Positions 8,297-17,364 of a DNA stretch of 51,908 nucleotides are shown here, piece after piece. The translations under genes and the position numbers were made by a program. The stretch spans positions 1 through 51,908 of the forward strand of contig CAZSDV010000006.1 of NCBI GenBank assembly GCA_964605715.1, in the 5' to 3' direction. The notes under the pieces were generated by a model that had not been told where the DNA came from, searched no databases, and saw only the letters and a program-made list of their open reading frames with translations. Numbering within the stretch: position 1 is the stretch's first letter; every line of letters begins with the position of its first letter. Origin of the DNA: JAPUME01 sp964605715 (GTDB lineage: Bacteria > Acidobacteriota > Terriglobia > UBA7540 > JAPUME01).

Positions 8297-9229
8297 ATGA
8301 ATCAACTTTCCAAGCCCTTGCGTCTTTCGTCCAGTGGCACTATTAGTATCGTTGCTCCCGCAAGCCCCGTGAACCAAGAAAGCCTGTTGCGTGGCGTGAA
8401 AGAGCTTGCCCAGCTTGGCTATAAAGCGAGCTACTCGGATAGCCTATTCGCTACTGAGAAGTATTTTGCTGGAAGCCATGAACGGCGCACGCAGGAGTTT
8501 TTGTCAGCATTGGAAGACCCGGGCACGCAAGCTGTGTTTGCCGCACGCGGCGGGTACGGATCTGGGTACCTTACAGGGAAGCTCAAAAAAGGGAAACTCC
8601 AGCCTAAAATTTTTCTCGGGTCAAGCGACTTAACTATAGTACACCTCCATCTTTTCAAGCATTTTGGTTGGGTAACATTTTACGGCCCCATGGTGGCACA
8701 AGAGTTTGCCCGTGGCCCTAAGGCGTACGATAAGGTATCGTTTCGTGCCTCTCTTGAGGGTAGCGTAAATTGGGTGGCTTTTGAGGGAGGGACGGTGCTG
8801 CGCAAAGGAATTGCGGAAGGAGTCTTGCTTGGCGGTTGCCTATCGCTTATTGTCGCCACACTTGGCACTCCAGATGAGCCGGATATGCGCGGGAAGCTAC
8901 TCCTCGTCGAAGATATTAATTCCAAACCCTACCAGGTGGACCGAATGCTTCTCCAACTAGTCCGCGCTGGAAAGCTCGATCAAGTTTGCGGCATTGTATT
9001 TGGCCAGATGCCAGGATGCGTCCAAAGCAGTGATGCAGGGCTCAAGCAGAGTTACGAATTGACCGACGTAATAGCTGATGTCCTCGCTGATTTTGGAGGT
9101 CCTATTGTCTACGGCGTTCCTTTCGGCCACGCAAATACGGGGACATTAACATTGCCATTGGGCGTTAAAGCTCGGCTAGAGGTAAATCGCACTTCAAAGC
9201 TTACGGTTCTTGACTCAGCAACGGTTTAG
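8297..9229 (+). CDS. ldcA: LD-carboxypeptidase (peptidase family S66)
   Basis: A ~310-residue S66-family enzyme, expected to remove the terminal D-alanine from murein tetrapeptides in the cytoplasm during peptidoglycan recycling. Landmarks are ISIVAPASPV, AARGGYGSGYL, the nucleophile region FLGSSDLT (family form GxSDxT), LLVEDINSKPYQVDRML (catalytic Glu) and VPFGHANTG (catalytic His). Length is normal. ATG 8297 is preferred; an in-frame TTG at 8288 would add three residues, and neither has a clear ribosome site. It precedes mpl, another recycling enzyme, which supports the role. Confidence 0.88.
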   Translation: MNQLSKPLRLSSSGTISIVAPASPVNQESLLRGVKELAQLGYKASYSDSLFATEKYFAGSHERRTQEFLSALEDPGTQAVFAARGGYGSGYLTGKLKKGKLQPKIFLGSSDLTIVHLHLFKHFGWVTFYGPMVAQEFARGPKAYDKVSFRASLEGSVNWVAFEGGTVLRKGIAEGVLLGGCLSLIVATLGTPDEPDMRGKLLLVEDINSKPYQVDRMLLQLVRAGKLDQVCGIVFGQMPGCVQSSDAGLKQSYELTDVIADVLADFGGPIVYGVPFGHANTGTLTLPLGVKARLEVNRTSKLTVLDSATV

Positions 9230-9560
9230 GGTGGTTTGCGCAATTAAGGCCCGATGATCTCAGGGTTTAAGTCCAGCGCCTTGCTTTATCTCCTAAAGCT
9301 ACTAGAGGATGTGAAAAATTGCGTTCCTCAAATTTGGATAGCGGATTAATACACCAAGCGACATTCAGGTTGCTCATTTTATGTTGAATAAGTACAAGCT
9401 TTCTGCGGCGCTCAAAATTAGAATGATTTTGGTTGGCCTCTTAAGCTGTGACCCTGGATTATTTCGGCATGAACCAAAGAGGCCCTGTCTGGCACATAGT
9501 AGTTTTAATTAGCGCAACCAGTGAATCCGAATAAATTCGAAAAAGCCCGAATAGACTTTA
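9230..9560. other. Intergenic region between ldcA and mpl
   Basis: These 331 bases hold no supportable gene. The only notable structure is an 8-base inverted repeat, GGCCTCTT at 9435-9442 and AAGAGGCC at 9477-9484, separated by 34 bases; it has no following T run. The region must contain the mpl promoter unless mpl is read through from ldcA, but I see no convincing -35/-10 pair. Confidence 0.5.
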
Positions 9561-11045
9561 ATGTTACCTCCGACTAGAGCAAAATCCGGAGCAGATTTTT
9601 ATCATGTGCACTTGACGGGTATCTGCGGTACGGGCATGGCGGCTCTTGCTGGAATGCTAAAAGCACGTGGTTTCCGTGTGACTGGGTCTGACGTTGGGGT
9701 TTATCCACCTATGTCACATTTCCTGGAGAAATTGGGTATTTGCGTTACCCGGGGTTATTCAGGGTCTAATCTTGAACCAAAACCTGATTTGGTTGTTATT
9801 GGAAATGCACTTTCTCGTGGCAACCCAGAGGTTGAGGAAATTTTAGACCGCAAGATTCCTTACGCCTCGTTACCCGAAATTATCAAAGAGTGGTTTTTAA
9901 GTGGAACTGAGACAGTCGTAGTTGCTGGTACACACGGAAAAACTACTACGGCCTCTCTTCTCGCGTGGATACTGGAAGATGCGGGGGCTGAACCAAGCTT
10001 CCTTATTGGAGGAATCGCTGGGAATTTTGGGAGTAACTTCAAGTTAGGCCAAGGTAAAATTTTTATTGTTGAAGGAGATGAGTACGACTCAGCTTTTTTT
10101 GATAAAAAATCCAAGTTCCTTCACTACTCACCTCAACAGGTAATCTTGAATCCGATTGAGTACGATCATGCTGATATTTACGATGACCTTGACTCGGTTT
10201 TGACGGCCTTTAGGCGACTCGTTAATTTGGTGCCACGTTCAGGAAGAATTGTTGCAGCTGGGGATAATTCTAACGTTCGTGACTGCGTAACTGGAGCCTT
10301 TTGCCCGGTGGAATTCTTCGGGTTCGAGGATCAGGTATCTTGCCGTGCAATCGGATTGCACACTACCCAAGACGGAACTCGTTACGAGCTAATCAATGAC
10401 GGAAAAAATCTCGGTGAGTTCATGATCCCAATGGCGGGTAATTTTAATGTGGCAAACTCAATTGCAGCAGTGCGAATCGCATTAGGTCTTGGTATCTCGA
10501 TCAGATCGATCCGAAAGGGATTACTTGGATTTCGTGGTATCAGTCGCCGGCAACAGGTGCGAGGAATTACTGCAGGTGTTACGGTGATTGATGATTTCGC
10601 ACATCATCCTACTGCCATCGCTGCAACACTGCAGGCAATAAAGGCACTCTATCCGAAGAGGTGTGTGTGGGCGGTGGTCGAGCCACGATCTAATACTTTG
10701 CGGAGAAAAATCTTTCAGAAGGAACTAGAAAGTTCTTTTCGGGATGCAGATTGGATTATTTTTTCTTCTGTCCACCGAAAGAATGCCTTGGAACCCAGCA
10801 ATCGTCTTGATTTAGTTGCCCTGGTAAAGTCACTAAGGTTACAAGGAAAAAAAGCAGAGGCATTGTCTGGTGCCCAGGGAATTGTGGATTACCTGATTCC
10901 AAAATTGGGGCGTGGAGATATTGTGGTGGTGATGTCAAATGGGTCATTTGATTCAATTCATGAGCTTCTTCTCCAGGCGCTCCAGGATCGTGAAAATAAT
11001 GTAGACGCAGGGAAGATTTTGCATGTAAAGAAATCACAGATTTGA
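9561..11045 (+). CDS. mpl: UDP-N-acetylmuramate:L-Ala-gamma-D-Glu-meso-DAP ligase
   Basis: A 494-residue Mur-ligase-family enzyme that reattaches recycled murein tripeptide to UDP-MurNAc. The N-terminus HLTGICGTGMAALAGML and the ATP loop VVAGTHGKTTTASLLAW are diagnostic. Further Mur motifs are EGDEYDSAFFDKKSKFLHY and NPIEYDHADIYDD. The EYDSAFFDKRSKF-type sequence and NPIEYDHAD distinguish Mpl from MurC. DDFAHHPTA and VEPRSNT are also typical. Length slightly exceeds the usual ~455. It lies just 1 base from the start of the M61 peptidase gene and follows ldcA, so the window encodes two steps of cytoplasmic peptidoglycan recycling. Confidence 0.94.
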   Translation: MLPPTRAKSGADFYHVHLTGICGTGMAALAGMLKARGFRVTGSDVGVYPPMSHFLEKLGICVTRGYSGSNLEPKPDLVVIGNALSRGNPEVEEILDRKIPYASLPEIIKEWFLSGTETVVVAGTHGKTTTASLLAWILEDAGAEPSFLIGGIAGNFGSNFKLGQGKIFIVEGDEYDSAFFDKKSKFLHYSPQQVILNPIEYDHADIYDDLDSVLTAFRRLVNLVPRSGRIVAAGDNSNVRDCVTGAFCPVEFFGFEDQVSCRAIGLHTTQDGTRYELINDGKNLGEFMIPMAGNFNVANSIAAVRIALGLGISIRSIRKGLLGFRGISRRQQVRGITAGVTVIDDFAHHPTAIAATLQAIKALYPKRCVWAVVEPRSNTLRRKIFQKELESSFRDADWIIFSSVHRKNALEPSNRLDLVALVKSLRLQGKKAEALSGAQGIVDYLIPKLGRGDIVVVMSNGSFDSIHELLLQALQDRENNVDAGKILHVKKSQI

Positions 11046-11046
11046 C

Positions 11047-12960
11047 GTGGTTTCATTTTTGAAATCATGCCAAGATTACGCCATTAATCAAATGTTTCAT
11101 CGCCCTCCTTACTGGTTGTTTCTTATTTTGTTTTTGTTGGCTTGGTGTGTGCCTTGCCAGGCTCGGGGTGTTGCGCCTCAAAAAGTTAATTATCTTTTGG
11201 AGGTTCAAGATCCAGCAAATCACCTTATTAATGTCACAGTTACCCTTGAGGATGCAGTTGAAGGAACAGTCATTCAGTATCCGGCTTGGTATGGTCTTTA
11301 CCAGATTCGGGATTTTGTCCAGCATGTACGGAGGCTTCGTGCGACCTGCGATGGTCAGCCGCGCCTCCTCCATCAACTCAACAAGCAAACTTGGCTCCTG
11401 ACGGGCAAGGTGTGTGCGAAACTCTCCTTGCGTTACGAGGTTCACGCTGATGGTCATGATGTATTTTCAAGCAGCGTGGATGCCGAGCGTGGATTTTTAA
11501 ATCTAGCAACAGTCCTTCCTTCTCTGTCAGTCCAGCGCGACTTTCCTGTGACCATTAAATTTATTCTTCCAAAGGGCTGGAAAGTTGGCATTCCTCTTAA
11601 TGGAAACGAGAAAGATGGTTTTTTTGCTTCAAACTATCATGAGCTAATTGATAGTCCTGTAGAGTTGGGAAAGTTTCGCAGGTATAGCTATCGCCAAAAG
11701 GGGGCACGTTACCAGCTTATTGTTGCTAATGATGGAAGTGGTGTTTCGCGCAAGAAACTTTTAAATCTAGTTGGCAAGATTACTGAATATGCAACAAATC
11801 TAATGAAAGATGTCCCTTTCTCCACTTACACTTTCTTTAAATAAGCCCAGCTGGGAAATAAATATAACAANNNNNNNNNNTCCACTTACACTTTCTTTTT
11901 TCATTTTTCAAGGCAGGGTGGTGGTGGTATGGAACACCGTAATTCGTCAGCCATGCGCCTTGCCTCAGGCTCCCTAGGCACCAACCGGGAAGGAGTTGCT
12001 TCACTGATTGCCCATGAGTTTTTTCACCTATGGAACGCAAAGCGGATTACCCCTCAAGCACTGAATCCCCCTAATTACTTCAAGGAGAGCTACACGGACT
12101 CCCTTTGGTTCACTGAAGGGGTAACCGGAACCTATGCCGATTATACGTTGGTTCGTACTGGGCTAGTATCCTCGTTGAGGTTTTATCAACGTTTGTCGGA
12201 CATCATTGAAGGATATGAAGCACGCCCTGCTGTACGCTACCAGTCGCTGCGGGGGTCAAGTCTTAGTACATGGCTCGACAAATACCCGAAATATCAGATT
12301 CCTAGTCGAAGCCTTTCCTACTATGCCAAAGGGCAGGTAGTTGGCCACCTCCTTGATCTTGCCATCCGGGATGCCACAAAAAATCATAAAAGCCTTGATG
12401 ATGTTATGCGAGCCATGAATTACGAATTTGGAAAAACTAACCGAGGGTTCAACGAAACGCAAGAGTTACGGCGTGTCATCGAAGAGATTTCAGGGGTAAC
12501 CTTTAAGGATTTTTTTGGGCGGTACATTTCCGGTGTTGATCCCTTACCCTATGACCAACTATTAAAGAAAGCGGGTCTGTCCATGGAAAGGACTAAGGCG
12601 TTGGCCGGCGATCTTGGGTTCGTGGCAGTGAGGAATTTTTTTGGTCCCTACATTATTGCAGAGGTGGTCTCTTCCTCTCCTGCCTGGGAGGCAGGATTGC
12701 GGGGCGGGGAAGAAATTATCTTCCTCAATGGTAACCCTTTTGAGAATTGGCGGAAAAGAGATTTACGGACTCTTAAGCCCCGTGAAAAAGTCCGGCTTCG
12801 GATACGGAGTAAGGGTAAAATCCGAATCTTGCGGTTTACCTTAGAGCCAATTGAGCGAACCCTGTATTCGATTAAGGAAGTTAAGGATCCAACCTCTGAC
12901 CAGCTAGCCCTCAGGAAAGGGTTGCTTGAGGGGGTGACGATCCCTACTTTAAGTCGCTAA
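11047..12960 (+). CDS. M61-family (glycyl) aminopeptidase with PDZ domain, split by a misjoined gap
   Basis: One M61 peptidase gene is represented in two pieces. The first (11047-11844) has a signal peptide (WLFLILFLLAWCVPCQA) and the N-terminal beta domain. The second, in frame from 11881, contains RQGGGGMEHRNSS, the zinc motif HEFFHLWN at ~12013, the third-ligand region WFTEGVTGTYADY and a C-terminal PDZ-like region (AWEAGLRGGEEIIFLNG). Bases 11821-11838 are repeated at 11881-11898 on the far side of the gap. Collapsing that repeat joins the halves in frame at STYTFF and gives about 620 residues, the usual M61 length. The stop at 11844 is therefore an assembly artefact. GTG 11047 is the first start; ATG 11092 gives a tidier signal peptide. 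Confidence 0.85.
11821..11898. other. Scaffold gap flanked by an 18-base direct repeat (misjoin)
   Basis: The 18 bases at 11821-11838 recur exactly at 11881-11898, on either side of spurious sequence and the 10 Ns at 11871-11880. Such flanking identity is what results when two contigs that actually overlap are placed end to end. The 32 bases at 11839-11870 are probably contig-end error. Confidence 0.85.
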
Positions 12961-12998
12961 GCCTATTTAAATCTTATTGAAGCCACGAGAACCAAATA

Positions 12999-13682
12999 AT
13001 GATTCGTGCCTGCTTAGTAGTGCTTTTCATTGCAATTTATATTTTGTTAACTGCGCCGCCAATGCTCGTCTATACCATTCTTGTAAGGGAGACAGATTCT
13101 ATCTACGCTGTCGGGCGTTTTGGGGCTAAGGTGGCGGTATGGCTGTCGGGCGCAAAACTTGAAGTTCATGGGAAGGAAAACATTCAGCCGGGCCAAGCAG
13201 TTCTGTATCTTGCTAACCACCAAAGCAATATCGACCCTCCGGCCTTGGTTTCTATTTTGCCTCCGGTTTGGATTATGGCGAAAAAGGAATTTTTTAATGT
13301 TCCTTTACTGAACATTGGTATGCGAATGCGGGGGTTCATTCCAATTGACCGACAGAATCGGGCCAACGCAATTCAAAGTATCAATCTTGCTGCTGAAGCG
13401 TTGAAATCTGGCCGGCCGTTTATAGCATTTCCTGAGGGCACGCGAAGCCCTGATGGAAAAATCCAACGCTTTAAGGGTGGCGTGTTTGTCATGGCAATTA
13501 AGGCTGGCGTCCCAATTATCCCTATTTCAGTCTCCGGAAGTAGAAAGGTAGTGGCTAGGACCATAAAATCGCGAACGATATTGGACTTTCTGGCACGAAA
13601 TCCCATATGGACCCGCTATAAAAAACACCCTTATATAAAAAAACACTGTTTCCCCCACCCACCCCATAATGGCCAAGGGTAA
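12999..13682 (+). CDS. plsC: 1-acyl-sn-glycerol-3-phosphate acyltransferase, C-terminus displaced
   Basis: A PlsC/LPLAT-family acyltransferase that should acylate lysophosphatidic acid to phosphatidic acid at the inner membrane. It has an N-terminal membrane segment (CLVVLFIAIYILL), the catalytic box NHQSNIDP, and the substrate motifs RQNRANAI and FPEGTRSPDG, followed by GVPIIPISVSGSRKV. After that point (about 13545) the reading frame turns into low-similarity, Lys/Pro/His-rich sequence and stops at 13682. The expected PlsC C-terminus appears immediately downstream in another frame (13669-13812). About 124 extra bases plus a frame change appear inserted, by a real insertion or an assembly error. 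The catalytic domain is complete, so activity may survive. Confidence 0.85.
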   Translation: MIRACLVVLFIAIYILLTAPPMLVYTILVRETDSIYAVGRFGAKVAVWLSGAKLEVHGKENIQPGQAVLYLANHQSNIDPPALVSILPPVWIMAKKEFFNVPLLNIGMRMRGFIPIDRQNRANAIQSINLAAEALKSGRPFIAFPEGTRSPDGKIQRFKGGVFVMAIKAGVPIIPISVSGSRKVVARTIKSRTILDFLARNPIWTRYKKHPYIKKHCFPHPPHNGQG

Positions 13683-13812
13683 GTTTTCCATGCACCCTGC
13701 CAAGGTTTACGTTACCTTTCATGACCCTGTTCCCACCAGGGGCCTGACAATTGAGGACAGGGGGGGCTTACGCGATACAGTACGTGAGCGAATTCTTGAG
13801 GGATTAAAATAG
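13669..13812 (+). pseudogene. Displaced C-terminal end of PlsC
   Basis: These 47 codons read MAKGKFSMHPAKVYVTFHDP, then a Pro-Thr segment ending in VRERILEGLK. This matches the usual PlsC end, where VMPKG..xxxPGKVxVxFxxPV directly follows the GSRKV block that is found at ~13545 in the upstream frame. It has no independent function; it is the tail separated from its gene by the insertion. Confidence 0.75.
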
Positions 13813-13968
13813 CAGATAGAGAAAATGTCAGTTAAGTCGGCAGGTTACGATGTGAGCTAGAGCTCGAACAACGAAGACGGACATCAAATTGAGAACAATT
13901 ATCCTAGCCGCATCCTTTTCGTGTGCAGGGTTTAGTAACTTAGAAATCAAAAAGACAGGAGTCTATGT

Positions 13969-14367
13969 ATGCTCAAGGCAATTCATCATATCGCGCTAAA
14001 CTGTCAAAATAATCTAAAGACGGAAGCATTCTATAAAAAATGGTTTGGGTTTGACCGTGCTCTTACCTTTACTGATGCCAAGGGTGACCTCGTAATCTTT
14101 ATTCGTTTAGGGAGCTTCTATTTAGAGCTTTTTAATTTGGATGATAAGGTTGGGGGTGCCGGTGAAGAAGGCGGAGAGCAACTCGTTGGCTTCAAGCACT
14201 TTTGCTTCGAGGTGGATAGCGTTGAGGATTACTATGTGCGCATGAAGGAAGAGGTTAAATTTATCGTCGAACCTATGACGCCTCCCCCCTTGCCACATTT
14301 AACTCTAGCCTTTTTCAAGGATCACGATGGAAATATTGTGCAGTTGACCCAAGGCTGGAAACACTGA
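13969..14367 (+). CDS. VOC-family (glyoxalase/dioxygenase-like) protein
   Basis: A 132-residue vicinal-oxygen-chelate protein. Putative metal ligands sit in IHHIALNC, FYLELFN, FKHFCFEVDS and DHDGNIVQL, spaced as in glyoxalase I-like proteins. An AGGAG ribosome site ahead of ATG 13969 supports the start. VOC members include lyases, epimerases and antibiotic-binding proteins, and nothing visible fixes the substrate. It differs clearly from the epimerase at 4225. It stands alone between plsC and the convergent lpxD. Confidence 0.82.
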   Translation: MLKAIHHIALNCQNNLKTEAFYKKWFGFDRALTFTDAKGDLVIFIRLGSFYLELFNLDDKVGGAGEEGGEQLVGFKHFCFEVDSVEDYYVRMKEEVKFIVEPMTPPPLPHLTLAFFKDHDGNIVQLTQGWKH

Positions 14368-14487
14368 TTCGCTTGAATTATGGGCGTTGAGAAGCTTTTC
14401 AGCGGCCTTAGTCCGAAAATGCTAAACCTATCTGCTGCAGGCTGATTATGGTTTGCACTTCGTCTTTCTTTGATCCTTTCCAAGAGC

Positions 14488-15486
14488 TTATCTCGGCGCA
14501 TTCTTACGCCAGAATCTGTATATCTCTGGTAGCTTGGTTAAGGCTGCCGAGCATTTCAGCCAGAGCTTGTTGTCAATTGCAGGGTACCCTGAGATAATCT
14601 TGTCGGAAGGAACATCTCTTGGAATTCCAGACTGGGCAGTGGCGGTAACATTGCTGCCAAGTGTACAGTGTCCAGCTACACCTACCTGACCCGCCAGAAC
14701 GCAATCTTGCCCTATCCGGGTGGAGCCAGCTAAGCCCACTTGTGCGCAGAGTAAGGAATTTTCTCCTATATCGCAACTGTGTCCTACTTGAACTAAATTG
14801 TCGATTTTGACTCCTGAGCGGATTCGCGTCTCGCCCACCGTGGCTCGGTCAAGGCAGGCGTTTGCCTGAATTTCCACGCGGTCTTCAATGACAGCATTTC
14901 CAGCAGCAACGATCTTACGATGGGATCCATCTGGCTGTTTTGAAAACCCGTATCCATCGCAACCAACCACAGCCCCATTCTGGATAATCACATCATTGCC
15001 TAAACGACAAAACTCCCGCACGACGGAGTGTGAGTGGGCCAAGAGCCGGTGGCCGATGCAAGCACCTTGATAGATGACCACAAAACTTTTCAGGACTGCA
15101 TCGTTCCCAATCTTTACGTCGTCCTCAATTACCACGTACGGACCAATAGAAGCATTTTTACCAATTTTTGCTGTGGGGGATACGATCGCAGTGGGATGTA
15201 TTCCTGGAGTATGTGGTGGCGGTTTGTAAAAAAGTTCGAGGGCTCTCGCAAAGGTCGTGTATGGGTCATCTGACCTAAGGATGGGTTGCCTTGCTTTGGG
15301 GACGTTGGAAGCAAGGATAAGGGCTCCTGCACGCGTGGTCTGAATTTTAGAAATGTATTTTGGGTTAGAGACGAAGGAGAGCTCTGTTTCACTCGCTTTG
15401 TCCAGTTCTCGGATGCCGGTGATATTTATATTGGCCGGCCCTTCCAGTTTACAATTTAGCTGTCTGGCGATTTCGCCGAGTTTCAT
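14488..15486 (-). CDS. lpxD: UDP-3-O-acylglucosamine N-acyltransferase
   Basis: A 332-residue left-handed beta-helix acyltransferase of the lipid A pathway, transferring a 3-hydroxyacyl chain from ACP to the 2-amino group of UDP-3-O-acylglucosamine. The N-terminal domain (MKLGEIARQLNCKLEG) is followed by many hexapeptide repeats such as IGPYVVIEDDVKIGNDAVL, and VQVGHSCDIG carries the catalytic histidine. I chose ATG at 15486, preceded by AAAGGA; a TTG at 15501 would add five residues. It implies an LPS-bearing outer membrane. No other lpx gene is adjacent, unlike the usual lpxD-fabZ-lpxA cluster. Confidence 0.93.
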   Translation of the reverse strand: MKLGEIARQLNCKLEGPANINITGIRELDKASETELSFVSNPKYISKIQTTRAGALILASNVPKARQPILRSDDPYTTFARALELFYKPPPHTPGIHPTAIVSPTAKIGKNASIGPYVVIEDDVKIGNDAVLKSFVVIYQGACIGHRLLAHSHSVVREFCRLGNDVIIQNGAVVGCDGYGFSKQPDGSHRKIVAAGNAVIEDRVEIQANACLDRATVGETRIRSGVKIDNLVQVGHSCDIGENSLLCAQVGLAGSTRIGQDCVLAGQVGVAGHCTLGSNVTATAQSGIPRDVPSDKIISGYPAIDNKLWLKCSAALTKLPEIYRFWRKNAPR

Positions 15487-16408
15487 GGCAAATCCTTTCA
15501 AGAGTTCCTGGGTTTATTCAGATCACCAAACTAAAGTGATTCGAAAAATTATCTTTCCCGGAAAGCCGGGCAGATGATTACCTGCAACAGTTACCAACTG
15601 GCAGTCTATACTCGCAGTTGTGGAAATTGAAGGTGGAAAAATAACCTAATCAGAATAAAGGTATTTTTTCTTTTCCTCACAAATGGAAGATATGGTGTTT
15701 TACGCTTTATTGATATTTTTTCTGTGATCTAAAGAGCCAGGCATCTTCACCTGCCTGAATCTATTGGAGAAAGTGAGGATTTTTGATCTTTATCAGAGTG
15801 GGTTGATAAAGATGTATTTCATATACACTATTTCTATGATATTGGGTTTTTTGAAGAAGCCCATATGATGAACCTTTGAAGCTTCGCCTTCTAGGTCCTG
15901 GATCGTTATTTCTTTGTTTACAGAGAGCTTAGAGCTGAATATTTCGGGTTGGTTTTACTAAGTAAAGAAGGGAGAAGGGGTTGGGTTTTGAGTTAAGTAT
16001 TAGTTGCAACCCGCAGCTTGTGTTACTATAGGCCGCAATTTTGGGATATCAAAGGGTCCGGCGGGCAGTGTGATGTTTTTCGTTGAGTCTAGGCCACTTC
16101 AGATTCCGTGATTAAGGTCGGTAGACTTAGGGTAAGTATTTTTGATTCAATAATTTATGAATTATCCTCGCTATTAACCCTGGGTGTTTCCCCACTAGGA
16201 AAGAAAAATTGGTGATTTTTTGGGGTTTTCGCAGGAAGTTTCCCAGGGCCTTGTCCCACTGGAGTGTTTTTCAAGGGTATCCTAAAAAACGATTTCCGGA
16301 CGAGGAAATAATCTGTAGAAAGCCAGAAAACCTGGGTGGGGGATCCTGAGCGGGGGCTTGGTTGGACGCTACCTAGACATCTAATTTGGCTATCTGACAA
16401 TTGAAATC
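15487..16408. other. Long intergenic region with no supported gene
   Basis: About 920 bases separate divergently transcribed lpxD and xerD. All six frames lack protein-like open frames; the longest, on the minus strand near 16155-16400, has implausible composition. Local structures include CCCGG/CCGGG around 15557-15570, a 10-base inverted repeat at 15786-15813 and a CCCTGGG/CCCAGGG pair near 16178-16246. The region must hold the promoters for both flanking genes, and could host a small RNA, but no known RNA family was recognised. Confidence 0.5.
15786..15813. repeat. 10-base inverted repeat (operator-like or hairpin)
   Basis: ATCTTTATCA at 15786-15795 is the exact reverse complement of TGATAAAGAT at 15804-15813, with an 8-base spacer. 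No T run follows, so it is not a clear terminator. It lies mid-way between lpxD and xerD. Confidence 0.55.
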
Positions 16409-17325
16409 ATGACGCATCCTCCGAAAAATATCCTAGCGACAATGCAACCGGAGAGCCTGGAAGCCTATCTCCACTACCTCACTATCGAAAAAGGTTTAGC
16501 TGATAATACTATTAGCAGTTATGGCCGTGATCTAGCAAAATGGGTGGATTTTCTTGAAAAGGATGGCCTTCTGGTCGAAAAAGCAAAGCGGAAAGATGTC
16601 CAAGACTTCATAGAGCATCTCTACAAACGAGGCCTAGAGGCAAGCTCGGTTGCCCGGCATTTGGTGAGTTTACGGAATTTTTACCGATTTTTGATCCAAG
16701 AACAAAAGGTAACTAGAGATCCAACTCGCGACTTAGACACCCCAAAGCTNNNNNNNNNNTTTCAGAAGATGAAATAGATACGTTGTTTGATCAGGCATGC
16801 CCACCCGGCGCGAGCTCGGCTAAGAAACTTCGAGATCGAGCTATCCTTGAGTTGCTTTATGCAACAGGAATGAGAGTTTCTGAGCTTATCAATTTGCGGC
16901 TTACGGATTTACAAATTGAGGTCGGGGTAGTTCGATGTACAGGAAAAGGAAGCAAGGAACGGATGATACCGGTAGGACGATCCGCACTTTCTGCCATAGA
17001 GAGCTATCTTCATGGGGGCCGATCTCATCTCTTAAAAGGCGACTCACCAGATTATTTGTTTCTCAATTTTCGCGGTTGGCCTATGAGTCGTGTCGGTTTA
17101 TGGAAGATCCTAGCGAATTGCGGACGACAGGCAGGAATCCGAGTACGGTTATCACCTCATTTGCTTCGCCACACGTTTGCAACCCATCTTCTTGAGCGAG
17201 GAGCTGATCTCCGGACTGTGCAAACCCTCCTGGGCCATAGCGATATTTCAACAACGCAAGTTTACACCCATGTTCTCCAGGAGCGCTTGCAGCAGGTTTA
17301 TCGAAGCTGTCATCCGCGGGCCTAG
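16409..17325 (+). CDS. xerD: Tyrosine recombinase XerD (interrupted by a scaffold gap)
   Basis: A site-specific recombinase expected to resolve chromosome dimers at dif. The N-terminal SAM-like DNA-binding domain (LADNTISSYGRDLAKWVDFL) is followed by the gap, then the catalytic domain with Arg in ATGMRVSELINL, Lys in GKGSKERMIPV, HLLRHTFATHLL (His and Arg), LGHSDISTTQVYTH (His and Tyr nucleophile), and the C-terminus RSCHPRA. The HPRA ending favours XerD over XerC. Downstream of the Ns the frame is shifted relative to upstream (SEDEIDTLFD begins at 16762), which an incorrectly sized gap explains. ATG 16442 is an alternative start. The next gene begins 39 bases later. Confidence 0.88.
16750..16759. 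other. Scaffold gap (10 N) inside xerD
   Basis: Left of the Ns the frame reads LDTPK; right of them SEDEID is in a different frame. XerD proteins normally carry a short Pro/Leu/Lys linker here (PKLPxxLPxxLS type), so a few codons are missing and the 10-N length is a placeholder. Confidence 0.92.
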
Positions 17326-17364
17326 TTACAACACTGCTTGTATTGGAATTGAGGGCTTTTACGA

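Noticed and set aside
13887..13996. Short TTG frame with a lipoprotein-like hydrophobic start before the VOC gene
   Set aside because: About 36 codons, overlaps the start of a strong gene in another frame, and lacks a ribosome site.
16155..16400. 81-codon minus-strand open frame upstream of xerD
   Set aside because: Amino acid composition is unlike a protein, there is no ribosome site, and no domain is recognisable.
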